This document shows positions 60,791 to 64,000 of a stretch of 64,000 bases of DNA, piece by piece. The notes beneath the pieces were generated by a model. The model was not told where the DNA came from and ran no database searches. It worked only from the letters and a program-made list of their open reading frames with translations. This DNA comes from an uncultured Victivallales bacterium. Its GTDB lineage: Bacteria > Verrucomicrobiota > Lentisphaeria > Victivallales > UBA1829. How positions within the stretch are numbered: the first letter of the stretch is position 1; every line of letters begins with the position of its first letter. Position numbers and translations under genes: made by a program. The stretch spans positions 32,329-96,328 of the forward strand of contig CAKUDG010000009.1 in the NCBI GenBank assembly GCA_934644965.1. The letters run 5' to 3'.

Positions 60791-62850
60791 ACAGACACCG
60801 CACCAATGCATGGAAAACAAAGACACTTCTGACCACCACAGGGCTGGAACTGATGATGCTGCTTTCCACAACAGCAGCCCCCCACCTCACCGGCGCCGAG
60901 GCTGAAAATACAGCGGCACCAGGCAGCGCCGTACTGCGCTGCGATTACCCCGGAGGCAACGTGAAAATCAACGGTCTCCAGCCCGGACGCGCCGAAATCG
61001 AAGCCGATCTGCGCGGCAACGCACAGCCCTGGTTCTACTGGAACTTTGAAGCAAAAGCGGAAAAACCGGGGACCGTGAAATTCCTGTTTCCCGTCAACCG
61101 CCAGCAGCTCAGTGCACAGGGTCCGGCGATCAGCACTGACGGCGGCAGCTCCTGGCGATGGCTTGGAAAAGAAAACAGCTCCTTCCTCTCCCCGGAACCC
61201 GAAGGGAAACGGGACAGTTTCATCTGGAATTTCAGCAAAGCCGGTGAAACGGTCCGCTTCGCCCAGGGAATCCCGTACCAGAAGGCGGACCTGGACGCCT
61301 TTCTGAAAAAGCAGCAGGGGAGTCCGTATCTGGAGTCTTCCATCCTGACCCGGACCCTCGGAGGGAGGGAAACTCCGCTTCTGAAAATCATGGACAAATC
61401 CGGAGACTCCTCCTCCTCTTCTGCGCCAAAACGGAAAATCCTTCTCAGCGCCAGGCATCATGCCTGTGAAGCCATCGCAAGCCGCGTCATGGAAGGATTT
61501 CTGGAAGAAGCGCTTTCCGATTCCGAGGCGGGGAAACGCTTCCGGGAAAAGTTCATTCTCTACGCCGTCCCGTTCGTCGATCTGGACGGAGTCGAATCCG
61601 GCGACCAGGGCAAGGGCAGAAAGCCCTTCGACCACAACCGCGACTACGGACTGGAAACTCAGCGCTATCCCGAAACCCGGGCCATACTGGAGCTGCAGAA
61701 AAAAGAAAACATCTCCATCGGACTCGACCTTCACGCTCCGTCGGTCCGGAACGACATTCACGAAGCGTTTTACTTTGACGGCCTCCGCACCCCCTCCAAT
61801 CAGGCGAACACCCAGGAATTCGCCCTGTGGATTGCCGAGGAATCCCCGCGCATGATCGGAAACACCCTGAACCTGCTCAAGGCAAAGAAACGGAACGTTT
61901 CCGCCTCTTCGGGAACTTCCTTCGCCCACTATTTCGCGGAAGTCCCGGAAATGATTTACGCCGTGACCATCGAGTGTCCCTATGCGAACTCGAACCCGGA
62001 CTATGACGCGGAAGCGGCAAAGGAATACGGCAGGGGACTTCTCCGCGCCATGCTGCACATGGATTTCCGGAAATCGCCCGAGAAACACAAAAACCATGAG
62101 GAGTTCCGGAATTTCTGCCGCTCCCTGAACGGCGCTCCGAACGACCTGATCCGGAAGGCGGAAGACATCCTGAAAGCCCCCGACTCCCCTCCGCTGTACA
62201 AGGAGGAGGCCAAACTGCGTCTGGGCTGGCTGTATCCCCGGATGAAGAAATGGGACGCAGCCGTCCGCTATGACGATGAAGTCCTCCGCTCCGGACATGC
62301 AACGGCCAGACAGAAAGCCGATGCCGCCGTGCAGAAAACCGAAGCCCTCTGCCGCAATCCCGACACCACGGATGAAACCCTCGATTCCTGGATCCGGGAA
62401 ATGGATTCCCTGCGCCTTTCCGGACGCTGGACCTACCAGGCTCTGGACGCCCTCTATGCCCGCGCAATGGAGAAAAAGAATCCGGAAAAAGCCCTGGACC
62501 TGGCGGAGAAACAGCTGCATTATGCCGGCTCAGAGCAGAAGGGAAAGATCAGAAACCGGATTGCCTCTTATTATTTCCAGAAGGGAGAAAAGGAAAAAGC
62601 GGCGGAATACAGTCGGGAAACGGCAGCCGGACTCCGGAGTCGTCTGATCCCGAAAATGCCTGTCGGAGTCTTCGGCCCCACACAGGCCGAGGATCTGGTC
62701 AATGCGCTCCGCATGATCCCGGAAACGCAGACTCAGGAAATCGTCGATGCGGCGAATCTGGCCCTGAATCACAAATATTGTCCGCCGGATGTCCGGAAAA
62801 GGCTCTCCGCACTGCTCGAATCGATCCAGAGCGGCATAAATCCAAAATAA
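60787..62850 (+). CDS. Secreted M14 family zinc carboxypeptidase with TPR-like C-terminus
   Basis: A 687-residue protein with an N-terminal signal region (hydrophobic residues about 14-36), then an M14 N-terminal beta domain (about 45-180) and the zinc peptidase domain (180-430). Zinc ligands fit H225-A-C-E228 (SARHHACE) and H316 (LDLHAP); the arginine-binding segment is DHNRDY, and E396 (TIECPY) is the likely general base. The last 240 residues are helical, with TPR-like repeats (RLGWLYPRMKKWDAAVRY). It may trim amino acids or peptides from peptidoglycan or glycoproteins; the substrate is unknown. Confidence 0.87.
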   Translation: MNRHRTNAWKTKTLLTTTGLELMMLLSTTAAPHLTGAEAENTAAPGSAVLRCDYPGGNVKINGLQPGRAEIEADLRGNAQPWFYWNFEAKAEKPGTVKFLFPVNRQQLSAQGPAISTDGGSSWRWLGKENSSFLSPEPEGKRDSFIWNFSKAGETVRFAQGIPYQKADLDAFLKKQQGSPYLESSILTRTLGGRETPLLKIMDKSGDSSSSSAPKRKILLSARHHACEAIASRVMEGFLEEALSDSEAGKRFREKFILYAVPFVDLDGVESGDQGKGRKPFDHNRDYGLETQRYPETRAILELQKKENISIGLDLHAPSVRNDIHEAFYFDGLRTPSNQANTQEFALWIAEESPRMIGNTLNLLKAKKRNVSASSGTSFAHYFAEVPEMIYAVTIECPYANSNPDYDAEAAKEYGRGLLRAMLHMDFRKSPEKHKNHEEFRNFCRSLNGAPNDLIRKAEDILKAPDSPPLYKEEAKLRLGWLYPRMKKWDAAVRYDDEVLRSGHATARQKADAAVQKTEALCRNPDTTDETLDSWIREMDSLRLSGRWTYQALDALYARAMEKKNPEKALDLAEKQLHYAGSEQKGKIRNRIASYYFQKGEKEKAAEYSRETAAGLRSRLIPKMPVGVFGPTQAEDLVNALRMIPETQTQEIVDAANLALNHKYCPPDVRKRLSALLESIQSGINPK

Positions 62851-62895
62851 AAAAACTCTTCCTGTTTCAGAGGAAAGAAGAAGGGAAAATATCTC

Positions 62896-63693
62896 ATGAA
62901 GGGAATCCATCATTCTCAAAAAGGAAGGAGCCGGGAAACCGATTCCCCGGCTTCAGAAAAAAAATATGCGAAATGTTTCTTCACTCTGATTGAACTCCTG
63001 GTGGTGATTGCCATTATAGCCATTCTGGCGTCTCTTCTGCTGCCTTCGCTCAGTAAGGCGAAAAATCTGGCGAAAACGACGTCCTGCATGACCAACATCA
63101 AACAACAGGCACTCGGAATTCAGAGTTACATGCATGATTACGGGTACACCCCGGCCTCAACAGTTATTGTCTCAGGCATTTCGGGAAAAATGGGGGATTT
63201 TTATTTCAACAACCGCATCCAATGGTATATGCAGCTTTCCGCAATGGGGTTTGCTCGAAACATTTTTCTCTGTCCGGCATCTGTCCAGACCGACCCTCTC
63301 TACGGAAATTACGGAGCATATTTCAACGGGACCACCTGGGGTGCAAAAGTGACCAATATCCGTCAGCCTTCCTCCCGGATGGCCACATGGGATATCGGAA
63401 TCGGATCCTCGACCTATTCCAGTTCCAGTTATTACCAGAAAAACTATGCCTGGTACATCCCGGGAACGGAATGCTTCTGTCCTCCGGAGAAAACAAGTAA
63501 AGTTCTGACACTGGTCATCGGTTCGCTGAAGGAAAGTGACGTCCTGAACGATTATACCCGGGGCAGACACGATCAGAGATGCAATGTTTCTTTTCTGGAC
63601 GGACATGCTGAATGCAGTTCTTCCGAACGGGTGCTCTATGGACATAGCAATTATCTTTCCGATCTGACCAAAACCCCGACAGCAACCTTTTAA
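62896..63693 (+). CDS. Pseudopilin (type II secretion-type, H-X9-DG)
   Basis: A 265-residue protein with the leader ending KCFFTLIELLVVIAIIAILA, a long hydrophobic helix and the signature LSKAKNLAKTTSCMTNIKQQ. The C-terminus has RGRHDQRCNVSFLDGHAECS, the H-X9-DG type block. It follows the carboxypeptidase gene by 45 bases. Its leader is extended at the N-terminus (28 residues before F). GAAGGG stands 11 bases before the ATG. Confidence 0.9.
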   Translation: MKGIHHSQKGRSRETDSPASEKKYAKCFFTLIELLVVIAIIAILASLLLPSLSKAKNLAKTTSCMTNIKQQALGIQSYMHDYGYTPASTVIVSGISGKMGDFYFNNRIQWYMQLSAMGFARNIFLCPASVQTDPLYGNYGAYFNGTTWGAKVTNIRQPSSRMATWDIGIGSSTYSSSSYYQKNYAWYIPGTECFCPPEKTSKVLTLVIGSLKESDVLNDYTRGRHDQRCNVSFLDGHAECSSSERVLYGHSNYLSDLTKTPTATF

Positions 63694-63720
63694 TTTTACT
63701 AGGAAAACATTCTAGAAAAA

Positions 63721-63798
63721 TACGCCAGACAGCGCCTGCCGAGGTGCAGGAGATGCAATCCTGCCGGGGAGTATGAGGGCGAGGAGCCCTCATGCTTT
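63721..63798. repeat. Structured repeat, copy 1, with terminator-like hairpin
   Basis: Copy of a 78-base element, 110 bases before copy 2. The central hairpin is GCAGGA (63746-63751) with TCCTGC (63759-63764). The 3' hairpin is ATGAGGGC (63773-63780), loop GAGGA, GCCCTCAT (63786-63793). It lies directly after the pseudopilin gene. Confidence 0.85.
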
Positions 63799-63830
63799 TC
63801 AGAAAAAAAATAAAATATAAAAATAAAAAA

Positions 63831-63907
63831 TACGGCAGGCAACGCCTGCCGGGTGCAGGGAATGCAGCCCTGCCGGGGAGTATGAGGGCGAGGAGCCCTC
63901 ATGCTTT
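63831..63907. repeat. Structured repeat, copy 2
   Basis: Second copy of the element. Three hairpins: GGCAGGC/GCCTGCC (63834-63850), GCAGGG/CCCTGC (63855-63873) and ATGAGGGC/GCCCTCAT (63882-63902). The last is followed by seven T, so it could terminate plus-strand transcripts. Confidence 0.87.
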
Positions 63908-63931
63908 TTTTATTTATTTTTTATTTTTTTG

Positions 63932-64000
63932 CCTCCGGCGGCCAGCGTCTCGCCGCTGGACCGCGACAAGGTCACGGACCTTGACCTCGAGAAAAATGCT
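63932..64000. other. GC-rich structured sequence at the window end
   Basis: CCAGCG/CGCTGG and CAAGGT/ACCTTG inverted repeats follow one another, after the T-rich spacer. It may belong to the same repeat family or to a gene or RNA continuing past the window; no coding frame can be judged. Confidence 0.4.

Noticed and set aside
60766..62520. A 584-codon minus-strand frame opposite the carboxypeptidase
   Set aside because: Antisense shadow; the real gene on the plus strand has all zinc motifs.
63515..63902. Two short minus-strand frames beginning MRAPRPHTPRQ
   Set aside because: They come from the structured repeat and share its sequence; more likely an RNA/DNA element than a protein family.
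1..64000. tRNA or rRNA genes
   Set aside because: No T-arm-like GTTCGAATC block with a matching acceptor stem, and no rRNA core motifs were noticed; a covariance search would be decisive.

Overview
The window looks like a chromosomal piece of a Gram-negative, polysaccharide-degrading bacterium of the Lentisphaerota (Victivallis-like). I infer this from the mix of features rather than from a marker gene. There are four solitary type II secretion-type pseudopilins with the FTLIELLVVIA leader, and secreted DUF4838, LamG/DUF4091 and beta-helix proteins. There are many AraC regulators, a GntR regulator with a sensor domain, LVIVD-repeat secreted proteins, an LPS-type heptosyltransferase and an RND pump. 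No rRNA, tRNA, CRISPR array, integrase or transposase was seen.

Layout. 0.1-8 kb: an AraC regulator, a small lipoprotein, a second AraC gene divergent from an FrhB-like iron-sulfur protein, then two translationally coupled secreted LVIVD-propeller genes. 8-10 kb: an animal-type UDP-glucose dehydrogenase behind a small unknown gene. 10-15 kb: an RND efflux operon and its MarR regulator; both promoters carry the same palindrome between -35 and -10. 15-25.5 kb: FAD oxidoreductase/AraC(PocR) divergent pair, a 67-residue protein, DUF2851, an HtrA protease, an AraC/Gfo-Idh-MocA divergent pair and a DMT transporter. 25.8-28 kb: a DEAD-box helicase with a DbpA-like C-terminus. 28.5-40.2 kb: secreted polysaccharide-related block, with DUF4838 enzyme plus TPR protein on the minus strand, and two pseudopilins plus a three-gene overlapping operon (LamG/DUF4091, CBM9-like, TPR) on the plus strand. 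40.6-46.4 kb: a compact six-gene minus-strand operon (heptosyltransferase, lipoprotein, YicC, CysE, YggS, PanE-like). 46.6-56.4 kb: a 63-residue protein with a strong terminator, a GH36-like enzyme, an orphan sugar-binding lipoprotein, a PTS-IIA/CBS protein coupled to an ArsB/NhaD-type permease and an SLC12-type transporter, and a PHP phosphoesterase. 56.5-64 kb: a third pseudopilin, a GntR regulator, a frameshifted beta-helix protein, an M14 carboxypeptidase, a fourth pseudopilin and two copies of a structured repeat.

Three themes stand out. First, secreted enzymes repeatedly come with a secreted TPR protein (or TPR-like tail) and a pseudopilin nearby. Second, short tandem repeats of 10-22 bp sit between genes in at least six places. 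Third, two secreted-protein genes are frameshifted within A-runs close to their N-terminus; one (A9 in a pseudopilin leader, behind a good ribosome-binding site) is a plausible slippage switch. I did not find a system that I can call clearly novel. The best candidates are the structured repeat with a compensatory base change at the right end, the IIA-CBS/permease unit, and the slippage-prone pseudopilin.
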